A stretch of 64,000 nt of DNA, from positions 52,114 to 116,113 of the forward strand of contig JABDIN010000088.1 in NCBI GenBank assembly GCA_013003715.1, read 5' to 3'. Below are positions 17,035 to 25,316 of this stretch, one piece after another. The DNA is from Desulfobacteraceae bacterium. Lineage in GTDB: Bacteria > Desulfobacterota > Desulfobacteria > Desulfobacterales > Desulfosarcinaceae. Position numbers and translations under genes: made by a program. The notes under the pieces were generated by a model. It was not told the DNA's origin, did no database searches, and saw only the letters and a program-made list of their open reading frames with translations. How positions within the stretch are numbered: position 1 is the first letter of the stretch; each line of letters begins with the position of its first letter.

Positions 17035-17454
17035 ATGAAAACAAATAAAATAGATCATATTTGCATCGCAGTTAAGGACCTGGAGCAGGCGCGCAAGGTT
17101 TGGGAGCCGATCCTCGGGAAATCCGGGCCGGATGATGCATACATCGACGAGCCTGAAAAAATCAACGTCGCCCGCTATTGGGTCGGCGGGGTGGGTTTCG
17201 AACTGATGGAATCCACGACACCCGATGGTGATGTGGCCAAGTTTATCGAGAAGCGCGGTGAAGGTGTTATGCTCATCTCTTTTAATGTGGATAATACCCG
17301 CGAAACCATAAAAGAACTTGAAGAAAAGAATTATCCCATGATCGGTGGCGCCCGCCCCTTCCGGGATTGTGAGTTCGCATTTGTTCATCCGAAGAAGATG
17401 AACGGTGTCCTCCTCGAGGTCATCGATTACAAATGGAAAGAACTCGAGGAATAA
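17035..17454 (+). CDS. VOC-family protein, methylmalonyl-CoA epimerase-like
   Basis: A 139-residue vicinal-oxygen-chelate protein. Metal-ligand positions typical of methylmalonyl-CoA epimerase are visible: His in 'IDHICIAVKDLEQA', Glu in 'VGFELMES', His in 'FAFVHPKKMNGVLLEVID' and the Glu of 'LLEVID'. I chose the ATG at 17035 because GGAG at 17025-17028 then has a good distance. The ATG at 17023 would place that site inside the gene. It may epimerise or isomerise an acyl-CoA intermediate of the operon's pathway. A general VOC lyase role cannot be excluded. Confidence 0.85.
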   Translation: MKTNKIDHICIAVKDLEQARKVWEPILGKSGPDDAYIDEPEKINVARYWVGGVGFELMESTTPDGDVAKFIEKRGEGVMLISFNVDNTRETIKELEEKNYPMIGGARPFRDCEFAFVHPKKMNGVLLEVIDYKWKELEE

Positions 17455-17485
17455 TGGGTAAATCGGGAACCAAAGCTGGTATATC

Positions 17486-17695
17486 ATGCCGAAACGTTTT
17501 GTAGATTTTGAACTGTATCTGGTCCATGTGGATCCGGACAATTGTGACGGTTGTGAGGAGTGTGTCAAAATATGTCCGACCACCGTATTTGATGTTTCCC
17601 ATGTCGCCCATGTGATCAATGCCAGGGCCTGTATGGGGTGCCGGACATGTGAAGCCGTCTGCAAATCAAAGGCGATTATCATTACCGAGATTTGA
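17486..17695 (+). CDS. ferredoxin, 2x[4Fe-4S]
   Basis: A 69-residue bacterial-type ferredoxin. Two complete motifs are visible: 'CDGCEECVKICP' (residues ~20-31) and 'CMGCRTCEAVC' (~50-60). It is the second ferredoxin of the operon and precedes the HdrA genes by 83 bases. It could accept the low-potential electrons produced by bifurcation. The ribosome binding site is weak. Confidence 0.9.
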   Translation: MPKRFVDFELYLVHVDPDNCDGCEECVKICPTTVFDVSHVAHVINARACMGCRTCEAVCKSKAIIITEI

Positions 17696-17778
17696 AACCC
17701 TTTGAATCTGCGCGGAAAAAGTGACGGCATCTCCGGAACATCTGTTTGACGGTAATGTTTCCCTATTAGAGGTACACC

Positions 17779-19128
17779 ATGAGTGATGCAATATTGGTTG
17801 TCGGCGGCGGTATCGCCGGTATCAACTGTGCCATGAACGTCGCCGAATACGGACGGAAAGTCTATCTGATCGACGATACGCCCAGCATCGGCGGCATGAT
17901 GGCCCGGCTTGACAAGACCTTTCCCACCAATGATTGTTCAATCTGCATCGAAGCACCTCAGATGTTCGATGTGGACAATCATGAGAATATCGAAATTCTC
18001 ACCAATACCGAGTTGAAAAAAGTCAAAAAAACAAAAGACGGGTTTGTTGTCCGCCTGGTATCCAAGGCCAAATACGTGGATGAAGAGGCCTGCACGGGTT
18101 GTGGCGCCTGTGTTGAGGCATGCCCGGTGAGCATCCCGGACGAAATGGACGGCAAAATCGGCGGCACCCGTAAATTGGTATCCATGGCCTTTCCCCAGGC
18201 GGTCCCCAATGTGGTGACAGTCGATCCGCGGTGCCGGTATGGCGAAATGCAGGCGGAAGGGGCCTGCATCGGCGGCTGTGCCGTTGATTGCAGCCAATGC
18301 CGGGAATGCCCCATTGCCTTGTGCGTGAAGGCTTGTGAGAAAGAGGGCAAAAAGGCCATCGAGCTGTGGCAGGCGAACAAGAATAAAAAACTGGAAGTGA
18401 AGAGCATTGTTGTGGCCACCGGTTTGCGGGACGCTCCGCCCGGCGGTGATCTCATTGATTATCACGCTTACGACAATGTGATCACGAATATGGAATTCGA
18501 ACGGCTGATGAATGCCGGCGGCCCAACGGCCGGTCACATTATTCGTCCCTCGGATCAAAAACATGCTGAAAATATCGCATGGATACAATGCGCCGGACGC
18601 GGCCTGGGTAAGGAAAAGGGAACACCCTATTGCTCAAAAATATGCTGCATGATTTCCGCCAAGCAGACCATTATCACCAAGGAGCACGATGCTTCCGTGG
18701 CGGCGACCATATTTTATAACGATCTCAAAGCCTATGGGAAAGGGTTTTGGGGATTCTATACGAAAGCCAATGAGAACGGTGTCCGGTATGTTAAGGGGCG
18801 TCCTTATACGGTGACCGAGAACCCGGATACCAGGGACCTGACCCTGCGATACGAAAGTCTGGACTCCGGAGATATCAAATCGGAAACCTTTGACCTGGTC
18901 GTCCTGGCCACGGGCGTCATCCCCAACAACCGCAATGAGAAACTGGCCAAGATCCTTGGTTTGGATCTGGACCATCTCGGTTGGTTCAAGGAGAAGGATC
19001 CCATGATGGCGCCCTTAAAAACCAATGTTGACGGAATCTATCTGTGCGGCGGTTCCACCGGCCCCATCGATATCGCCGAATCCGTGGCCCAGGCCTGCGC
19101 GGCATCTATGAGAGCGATTCTGGCGTAA
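17779..19128 (+). CDS. HdrA-like FAD/FeS protein
   Basis: A 449-residue short-form HdrA (heterodisulfide reductase subunit A-like, as in QmoA). It starts directly with the FAD-binding 'ILVVGGGIAGINCAMNVAEY'. The cysteine-rich cluster region 'FPTNDCSICIEAPQM' is near residue 50. A ferredoxin motif 'CTGCGACVEACPVSIP' lies near 110, with further cysteines in 'CSQCRECPIALCVKAC' and 'CSKICCM'. 'GIYLCGGSTGPIDIAESVAQ' ends the FAD domain. HdrA flavins are the established site of electron bifurcation in methanogen Hdr complexes. Here HdrA would exchange electrons with ferredoxins, the HdrA-MvhD fusion and the HdrC-GltD fusion encoded next. Confidence 0.93.
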   Translation: MSDAILVVGGGIAGINCAMNVAEYGRKVYLIDDTPSIGGMMARLDKTFPTNDCSICIEAPQMFDVDNHENIEILTNTELKKVKKTKDGFVVRLVSKAKYVDEEACTGCGACVEACPVSIPDEMDGKIGGTRKLVSMAFPQAVPNVVTVDPRCRYGEMQAEGACIGGCAVDCSQCRECPIALCVKACEKEGKKAIELWQANKNKKLEVKSIVVATGLRDAPPGGDLIDYHAYDNVITNMEFERLMNAGGPTAGHIIRPSDQKHAENIAWIQCAGRGLGKEKGTPYCSKICCMISAKQTIITKEHDASVAATIFYNDLKAYGKGFWGFYTKANENGVRYVKGRPYTVTENPDTRDLTLRYESLDSGDIKSETFDLVVLATGVIPNNRNEKLAKILGLDLDHLGWFKEKDPMMAPLKTNVDGIYLCGGSTGPIDIAESVAQACAASMRAILA

Positions 19129-19150
19129 ACAAATAACGGAGTTCAAGGAT

Positions 19151-21208
19151 ATGGAAGAAGTAAGAGTCGGGGTATTTGTTTGTGATTGCGGCTCAAATAT
19201 AGCGGGTGTCGTCGATGTTCCGGATGTGGTGAAATATGCGAACACTCTGGATCATGTTGTTGTTGCCGATGAAGGCAAGTGGTCCTGTTCAGTGGATTAT
19301 CTCAACAAGCTCAAGGACATTATCCGGGAGAAGGAAGTTAATCGCGTGGTCGTCGCATCCTGCACGCCGCGTACGCATGAGCCGCTGTTCAAACGCGCCA
19401 CACGTGATGCCGGGGTCAACCCATACCTGCTCGAATTTGTCAGCATCCGTGAACAGGTGTCCTGGGTACACATGAAAGAACCCGAAATCGCCACGCAAAA
19501 AGCCAAGGACCTGATCAAGATGGGCGTGGCCAAGGCTGTCCTGCTTGAGGAGGGGCATGAAATCAAACTGCCGGTGAAAACCGATTGCATGATCATCGGC
19601 GGCGGTGCAGCGGGCATGAGTGCCGCACTCCAGGTGGCCTCCCAGGAGTTCAATACCTATCTCGTGGAAAAAGAGCCCGAACTGGGCGGTTTGCTGAACG
19701 ATCTTTGTTTTCTCTCCTACGATGGCCACAACATCCCTGCCGGAAGAATCGCCGGTTCCCTGGTTGAAAGAGTTGAAGCCCATCCTCACATCACCATTTT
19801 CAAGGGTACCCGCATTCAAAGCGTGGAAGGATACATCGGCAACTACAAGGTCGTCCTGAACACGGGCAACGGCGAACCCGGGAACCTGGACATATCCACC
19901 ATCATCGTTGCCACCGGCATGCAGGAAATCAAACCGGAGGGACAATTTGAATACGGTAATCATCCCCAGGTCGTCACACAGCTCGAATTCGAGAAACTGC
20001 TGAAAGATAAAGCACTTGGCGCTAACAAACATGTCGTGATGATCAATTGCGTGAATTCCAAAAACGATGTTCGCGGTTGTTGTAACCTGGGTTGCCATGT
20101 TTCAGTGAAAAACGCGTTGGCCGTGAGAAAACTTCAAAAGGATGCCAGTGTTCATATCCTATATCGCGATCTGTCCATGATCAGGGAAGAGGGCAGATAC
20201 CTGGAAAAAGCAAAAAAACTCGGCATCAAATTCCTCAGGTTTCCGGACGATCAATATCCCCGGGTATCCATCGAAGACGATGGTTTGTCGGTGAAAACCA
20301 GGGATATACTCCTGGGCAGGGACTTCACCCTTTCGGCCGACATCGTTGTGTTGACCACCGCATTTATGGGTAGCGACACCGTGGATGAAATCAAGGGCCA
20401 ATTGAAGGTTTCGGCCAACACCGATAAATATTTTCAGGAAGCCCACGTCAAACTCGGTCCCCTGGAGTTCCCGGCCGACGGTATTGCCCTTTCCGGTTGC
20501 GCCAAATCGCCGCTCTTTTTCAAAGAGGCCAGCGAAGAGGGCATTGGTGCGGCCATGCGGGCATCCATCCCCATGAAAAACGGATTTATCGAGGCCGAAG
20601 GGATCGTGGCCTATATCGATGATGCCGAGTGCAATCAGTGCGGACTGTGCGCCAAGCGATGTCCTTTCAATGCCATCGTCACGGATGAGGAAAAGCATCC
20701 CGAGGTCATACAAGCCCTGTGCAAAGGATGCGGTCTGTGTTCCGCGGATTGCCCGCAGGAGTGTATCCAGATCATTCACTACAGCGATGACCAGGTCCTG
20801 GCACAGGTGGACGCCGCCCTGGAAGAGAATGCCGAAAAGAAAATCATCGGCTTCGTCTGCCACTGGTGTGCACTCGGCGGTGTGGATATGGCAGGGGTCA
20901 GCCGGCTTCAGTACCCGGCCAATGCGCGATTGATCCGTGTCATGTGCTCGGCCCGTGTTTCCATCCGGATGATCCAGCGGGCCTATGAAAAAGGCGCCGC
21001 CGGGGTTTTGGTGGCCGGTTGTGAATTCCCCACCTGTCATTACATCACCGGAAACTATGAGGCGGAAAAACGGGTAAAGCGCGCCAAACGCAAACTGGCC
21101 AAGCAGGGTTTCGATCCGGAAAAACTCTGGATAACGTGGTGCTCGGCAGCGGATGGTCCCAAATTCGCAAACACCATGCGTGATATGATCAAGGAGTTGG
21201 ATTTGTAA
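19151..21208 (+). CDS. HdrA-MvhD fusion protein (QmoB-like)
   Basis: A 685-residue long-form HdrA with a C-terminal MvhD domain. Residues 1-~140 form the HdrA N-terminal domain ('VGVFVCDCGSNIAGVVDVP', 'VVVASCTPRTHEPLF'). A FAD domain follows ('CMIIGGGAAGMSAALQVA', 'MINCVNSKNDVRGCCNLGC'), then two ferredoxin motifs near 495-535 ('CNQCGLCAKRCP', 'CKGCGLCSADCP'). The MvhD-like 2Fe-2S domain from ~555 has 'GFVCHWCALGGVD', 'MCSARVSIRMI' and 'GCEFPTCHY'. In methanogens MvhD links the hydrogenase to HdrA. Here it probably links HdrA to the NAD(P)H module. The stop overlaps the next ATG by one base. Confidence 0.93.
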   Translation: MEEVRVGVFVCDCGSNIAGVVDVPDVVKYANTLDHVVVADEGKWSCSVDYLNKLKDIIREKEVNRVVVASCTPRTHEPLFKRATRDAGVNPYLLEFVSIREQVSWVHMKEPEIATQKAKDLIKMGVAKAVLLEEGHEIKLPVKTDCMIIGGGAAGMSAALQVASQEFNTYLVEKEPELGGLLNDLCFLSYDGHNIPAGRIAGSLVERVEAHPHITIFKGTRIQSVEGYIGNYKVVLNTGNGEPGNLDISTIIVATGMQEIKPEGQFEYGNHPQVVTQLEFEKLLKDKALGANKHVVMINCVNSKNDVRGCCNLGCHVSVKNALAVRKLQKDASVHILYRDLSMIREEGRYLEKAKKLGIKFLRFPDDQYPRVSIEDDGLSVKTRDILLGRDFTLSADIVVLTTAFMGSDTVDEIKGQLKVSANTDKYFQEAHVKLGPLEFPADGIALSGCAKSPLFFKEASEEGIGAAMRASIPMKNGFIEAEGIVAYIDDAECNQCGLCAKRCPFNAIVTDEEKHPEVIQALCKGCGLCSADCPQECIQIIHYSDDQVLAQVDAALEENAEKKIIGFVCHWCALGGVDMAGVSRLQYPANARLIRVMCSARVSIRMIQRAYEKGAAGVLVAGCEFPTCHYITGNYEAEKRVKRAKRKLAKQGFDPEKLWITWCSAADGPKFANTMRDMIKELDL

Positions 21209-22965
21209 TGGAAAGAGACAAAACGGTTTTTGATGAACTCTATAATGTGGATATGTTCAGGCATTGCGAACAATGCGGTAGGTGCAGCTCCGCTTGCCCG
21301 ATAACCGGCATCAACGACTTCAATATCCGACGTCTGCTCAGGCATGTGGAGTTGGACCTGGTGAATGATATCGCCGACTCACCAATGCCCTGGTTTTGCG
21401 CCACCTGCGGTCGGTGCGAGGATGCATGCCCCAATGACATCAGAATTCTGGACATCACCCGGCGATTGCGTTCGTTGGCGCCCGAGGCACGCTTCCCCCG
21501 GGACGAGGCGCCCTGCATTCATGCCTGCCCGGCACACATCGATGTGCCGGGATATTTGCGGTTGATAGCGGCGGGCAGGCCTGAAGACGCCTGTGCGCTC
21601 ATCATGGACAAGGTGCCGTTCCCCGGGATATTGGGACGTGTGTGCCCCCACCCCTGCGAAACCGCCTGCAAGCGCGGTGAGGTGAATCAATCCATATCCA
21701 TCTGCACCGCCAAACGGTATGCCGCGGACGCCGCCGACGGCATTCCGGAATCGGTGTTCGGCGTAGCCCCGGATACCGGGAAAAAAGTCGCCGTAATCGG
21801 CTCAGGACCATCGGGATTGTCGGCCGCTTTTTATTTGCGGCGCCTGGGACACGCCGTTACTGTTTTTGAAGCCCGGTCCAAAACCGGAGGTATGATGCGC
21901 TACGGCATTCCGGAATACCGCCTGCCCGCCGAAGTGCTGGACCAAGAGATCGATCGCGTCCTGGACATGGGTGTCGAGTTGAAGACCGGTATCAAGTTGG
22001 GCCGTGACCTTGAAATCGACAAGCTGAAGGAAGCCGGCTTTAATGCCGTATTCGTGGCTGTCGGTGCCCAGTTGAGTAAACGGCTGCCCCTGGACGGCAC
22101 TGACCTGGACGGCGTTCTCTGGGGAGTCGATTTTTTAAGCCAGGTCCGGGACGGCGATGCCCCGCCGCTGAAAAAAAACGTTCTGGTGATTGGCGGGGGA
22201 AACGTGGCCATCGACGTCGCACTTTCTGCCTTGCGGCTTGGTACGGAAAACGTTATGATGGCCTGCCTTGAGCGACGGGAAGAAATGCCCGCCAATCCCG
22301 AGGAGATCGATGTCGCCCTGGAAGAAGGCGTCAACATGCTCTATAGCTGGGGTCCGGATAAAATTGTGGGTGAAAACGGTTCAGTGTCCGGTGTGGAACT
22401 GGTCCGCTGCACCCAGGTGTTTGATGACCAGGGAAATTTCTGCCCCTATTTCGACGATCACAAACAAACCGTATCCACGGAGCAGGTGATCCTCGCCGTC
22501 GGACAGTCCAGTGAAACGGAGTTCTGCAAGGATTTCTGCTTTCTGGATGACCAGACGACCCTGCCGGTGGATAAGGGATTGATCGCCATTGATGCGGATA
22601 CCCAGGAGACGGCGTTGTCCGGTGTATTCGCCGGAGGAGATGTGGCCAACGGCCCGGCCACAGTGGTCGCCGCCATCGCTGCCGGCAGACGAGCCGCCGA
22701 ATCCATCGACAGGTATCTCGGCGGCACGGGCATCGTGGGGACCGCCACGGAGAAGGAGGCTTCGCATACCGGTTATACGGGTGAGAGAACGCCCGGCTTT
22801 GCCGAACTGGTGCGCGTCGGATCCCGTAAGATCCCGTTGGAAGACCGGCATACCGGTTTCCTTGAATTGGACAAGGGATGGACCCCGGAACAGGCGCTCG
22901 AGGAAGTCAATCGTTGTCTGCACTGCGATTTAGAGCGTTGCCTGGCCAAAGAAAAAAGGCAATAG
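21208..22965 (+). CDS. HdrC fused to GltD/NfnB-like NAD(P)H-binding flavoprotein
   Basis: A 585-residue fusion. Residues ~10-90 are HdrC-like, with two cluster motifs 'CEQCGRCSSACP' and 'CATCGRCEDACPNDI'. The rest resembles the glutamate synthase small subunit/NfnB: cysteines in 'CIHACPAHIDVPGYL' and 'VCPHPCETACKRG', FAD motif 'VAVIGSGPSGLSAAFYLRRL', 'GGMMRYGIPEYRLP' and the second nucleotide site 'VLVIGGGNVAIDVALSALRL'. It most likely oxidises or reduces NAD(P)H and passes electrons through its HdrC domain to the two HdrA proteins. I see no HdrB (CCG-domain) gene nearby, so this fusion may take the place of the usual Flx/Mvh electron-input unit. Confidence 0.9.
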   Translation: MERDKTVFDELYNVDMFRHCEQCGRCSSACPITGINDFNIRRLLRHVELDLVNDIADSPMPWFCATCGRCEDACPNDIRILDITRRLRSLAPEARFPRDEAPCIHACPAHIDVPGYLRLIAAGRPEDACALIMDKVPFPGILGRVCPHPCETACKRGEVNQSISICTAKRYAADAADGIPESVFGVAPDTGKKVAVIGSGPSGLSAAFYLRRLGHAVTVFEARSKTGGMMRYGIPEYRLPAEVLDQEIDRVLDMGVELKTGIKLGRDLEIDKLKEAGFNAVFVAVGAQLSKRLPLDGTDLDGVLWGVDFLSQVRDGDAPPLKKNVLVIGGGNVAIDVALSALRLGTENVMMACLERREEMPANPEEIDVALEEGVNMLYSWGPDKIVGENGSVSGVELVRCTQVFDDQGNFCPYFDDHKQTVSTEQVILAVGQSSETEFCKDFCFLDDQTTLPVDKGLIAIDADTQETALSGVFAGGDVANGPATVVAAIAAGRRAAESIDRYLGGTGIVGTATEKEASHTGYTGERTPGFAELVRVGSRKIPLEDRHTGFLELDKGWTPEQALEEVNRCLHCDLERCLAKEKRQ

Positions 22966-23030
22966 CCCGATTTACGGCGCCAGCGCTAATTTATACGGTG
23001 TATAATGATAAAATAAAGAAGGGGGAGGAC

Positions 23031-25055
23031 ATGTCCGCTGAGAAAAAACTATACAAATCATTTCAAAATCCGCTGCTCATTCAACCCAAAAAACCCTTAC
23101 CCAAACAGATGGCCGTAATCGGCGCCGGAACCATTGGCCCTGATATCGGATACTATCTGAAGAGCGCTATGCCGTCCGCGACACTTTACCTGGTGGATGT
23201 GGTGGACAAACCTTTGGAAAATGCAAAAATACGACTTGAAGGGTATGCAAAAAAAGCCGTTGACAAGCGGAAAATGTCCCCTGAAAAAGCCGAAGCAGTG
23301 CTCAAGGATATCTATTATACCAAGAATTACGAGGATCTTGCCGGATGTGATCTGATCATCGAGGCCGCCACGGAAAACATTCCGCTGAAGCAGAAGATTT
23401 TCGACGGGATCGAACGGATCGTCAGTGAGGATGCCATCATCACCTCCAATTCCAGCTCAATCCCCGCGGACCGGATGTTCAACAAAATGAAGCACCCCGA
23501 GCGCACCACGGTTACCCATTTTTTTGCACCGGCCTGGAGAAGCTTGCCCGTTGAGGTGATCCGCTGGGACGGCGCCAGTGACGAGACCATTGATTACCTC
23601 TACTGGTTTTTCGGCGCCACCGGTAAAGCCCCGATCATCACCGACAATGCCATCTGTTTTGTGCTGGACCGGATTTTTGACAATTGGTGTAACGAGGCGG
23701 CCTACCTGCTCGGTGACGCCACGGCGGGACAGATCGACAAGGTGGCCGAGGAATTCGTTTTTGCAGGCCCCTTTTTCGTGTTGAACATGGCCAATGGGAA
23801 TCCCATTATCGTGGAAACCAATACCCTTCAAATGGAAGAGGGCGATTGCTATAAGCCGGCCCATATCCTCAACTCCGTGGACCGGTGGCAAACCCTTCGC
23901 CCCGGATCCAAGGTCGACGTTGCCGAGGATATCAAATCTCAAATCCGGGATCGGCTGCTCGGCATCTTGTTTTCCCAGAGCGTCGATATCGGCGACCGGG
24001 AGATCGGCACCAAGAGTGATCTGAACTTCGGCTGCCAGGTGGCGTTGGGATTCCGCAATGGTCCGTTGGACACCATGAGAGAACTGGGGGCAGATGAAAC
24101 CCGGCGTATCATGGACCGGTTCGGCAAAGAAAGACCGGGATTTCCCGCAGCTAAAGCGGAATTGTCCGGGTATCAGAAATTCAACCGTTTCATTCTCGAA
24201 GACGATATGGACGGGGTGAAAATACTGACCATTCGCCGTCCCCAGGCCATGAACGCTTTGAACGACGAGATTACCGATGAATTGCTGGAGGTTTTTCAAT
24301 CCTATGAAAATGATGCGGATATAAAGGGGTTTATCGTTATCGGTTATGGGGAGTCTGCATTTTCCGCCGGGGCCGATATCGGCAAATTCCCCCGGATGCT
24401 GGGGGATAAGGCCGCTTCCATTCAATACGCCAAGGATTGCGCCAAACTCCAGCGATACATGGACCAGATGCAAAAGCCGGTGGTGGCCGCACTGAACGGC
24501 ATGGCCCTTGGGGGCGGTCTTGAACTGGCCATTCGCTGCCACAGCATCGTCTCCATGGCGCGCGCCCGGCTGCAATTTCCCGAGATTACCCTGGGGATCA
24601 TCCCGGGCATCGGCGGCTGCACGGTACCTTACCGCCGCTGGCCAAAGGGTGCGGCCCTGTTCAATGACATGATCGTATTCGGAAAGGCTATTACCGCAGA
24701 AGATGCCGGGGAGATCGGGATGGTGTCCGATATCGCAAGCACCTATCCGGAGTTGATCGAAAAGGCCATTGCTGAAGTCAACCGCCTGAATGGTAACCTG
24801 AAACCGCTGCCGGAAGGCGCGGTGGATATTCCCCAGCTGGAAGTGCCTGATGAGCCCATGGCCGGTAAAATGGCGTTGCCCAAAGCGTCCGTGGCCATCG
24901 CGGTGGATGTCATCCGGCAAGGTGCCGCAGCGAAAAATTTTTATGATGCACTTGATGTCGGCTATACCGGTTTTGGCGATGTGGCGTGCACCGCCGATGC
25001 CAAGGAAGGTATCACCGCATTCCTCCAAAAACGCAAGCCGGCGTACAATAAATAG
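23031..25055 (+). CDS. 3-hydroxyacyl-CoA dehydrogenase / enoyl-CoA hydratase fusion
   Basis: A 674-residue bifunctional enzyme. The N-terminal half is a 3-hydroxyacyl-CoA dehydrogenase ('MAVIGAGTIGPDIGYYLKSA'; catalytic His163 in 'THFFAPAWRSLPVEVI'). The C-terminal part, from ~390, is a crotonase with both catalytic Glu residues: E498 in 'LGGGLELA' and E518 in 'FPEITLGIIPGIGG'. The order dehydrogenase-hydratase is the reverse of FadB. I chose the ATG at 23031, preceded by GGGGGAGG. The open frame back to 22878 overlaps the HdrC-GltD gene. It would hydrate and oxidise the product of the OYE-type reductase in a beta-oxidation or ring-opening sequence. Confidence 0.92.
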   Translation: MSAEKKLYKSFQNPLLIQPKKPLPKQMAVIGAGTIGPDIGYYLKSAMPSATLYLVDVVDKPLENAKIRLEGYAKKAVDKRKMSPEKAEAVLKDIYYTKNYEDLAGCDLIIEAATENIPLKQKIFDGIERIVSEDAIITSNSSSIPADRMFNKMKHPERTTVTHFFAPAWRSLPVEVIRWDGASDETIDYLYWFFGATGKAPIITDNAICFVLDRIFDNWCNEAAYLLGDATAGQIDKVAEEFVFAGPFFVLNMANGNPIIVETNTLQMEEGDCYKPAHILNSVDRWQTLRPGSKVDVAEDIKSQIRDRLLGILFSQSVDIGDREIGTKSDLNFGCQVALGFRNGPLDTMRELGADETRRIMDRFGKERPGFPAAKAELSGYQKFNRFILEDDMDGVKILTIRRPQAMNALNDEITDELLEVFQSYENDADIKGFIVIGYGESAFSAGADIGKFPRMLGDKAASIQYAKDCAKLQRYMDQMQKPVVAALNGMALGGGLELAIRCHSIVSMARARLQFPEITLGIIPGIGGCTVPYRRWPKGAALFNDMIVFGKAITAEDAGEIGMVSDIASTYPELIEKAIAEVNRLNGNLKPLPEGAVDIPQLEVPDEPMAGKMALPKASVAIAVDVIRQGAAAKNFYDALDVGYTGFGDVACTADAKEGITAFLQKRKPAYNK

Positions 25056-25130
25056 GTCGCGGTAACGTAAAGATCGACCGACACAGTTTTTTCCAACACC
25101 CTTCGGGGTAAACGTTCTCTTCCTTATGAA

Positions 25131-25165
25131 AAGGGCGATTCCGGTATCGGAGTCGCCCTTTTTTA
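25131..25165 (+). terminator. rho-independent terminator of the OYE/Hdr operon
   Basis: AAGGGCGATTCC (25131-25142) pairs with GGAGTCGCCCTT (25149-25160), with one wobble pair and a short loop. It is followed by a T-run. It marks the end of the operon that began near 13459 or 14180. Confidence 0.85.
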
Positions 25166-25316
25166 TACACGATACTTAGGATGTTACTTTTTCAATGCTG
25201 GAAAATTAATGGTCGACGGAGTTGATTCCTTTGTAATAAAGTACGCTATAAACAGAACCAAAAGGTAGCAAAGACGATGAAGGGTTGAGATCAAATAACG
25301 ATAGAGGACTGATATT

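Noticed and set aside
17779..21208. QmoAB of the sulfate-reduction pathway
   Set aside because: The two HdrA proteins resemble QmoA and QmoB in architecture, but no qmoC or apr genes are nearby and the next gene is an HdrC-GltD fusion in an OYE operon.
14180..25055. Bam- or Bcr-type benzoyl-CoA reductase locus
   Set aside because: No BamB (tungsten enzyme) or BcrABCD-type subunits are present; the reductase is of the OYE family.
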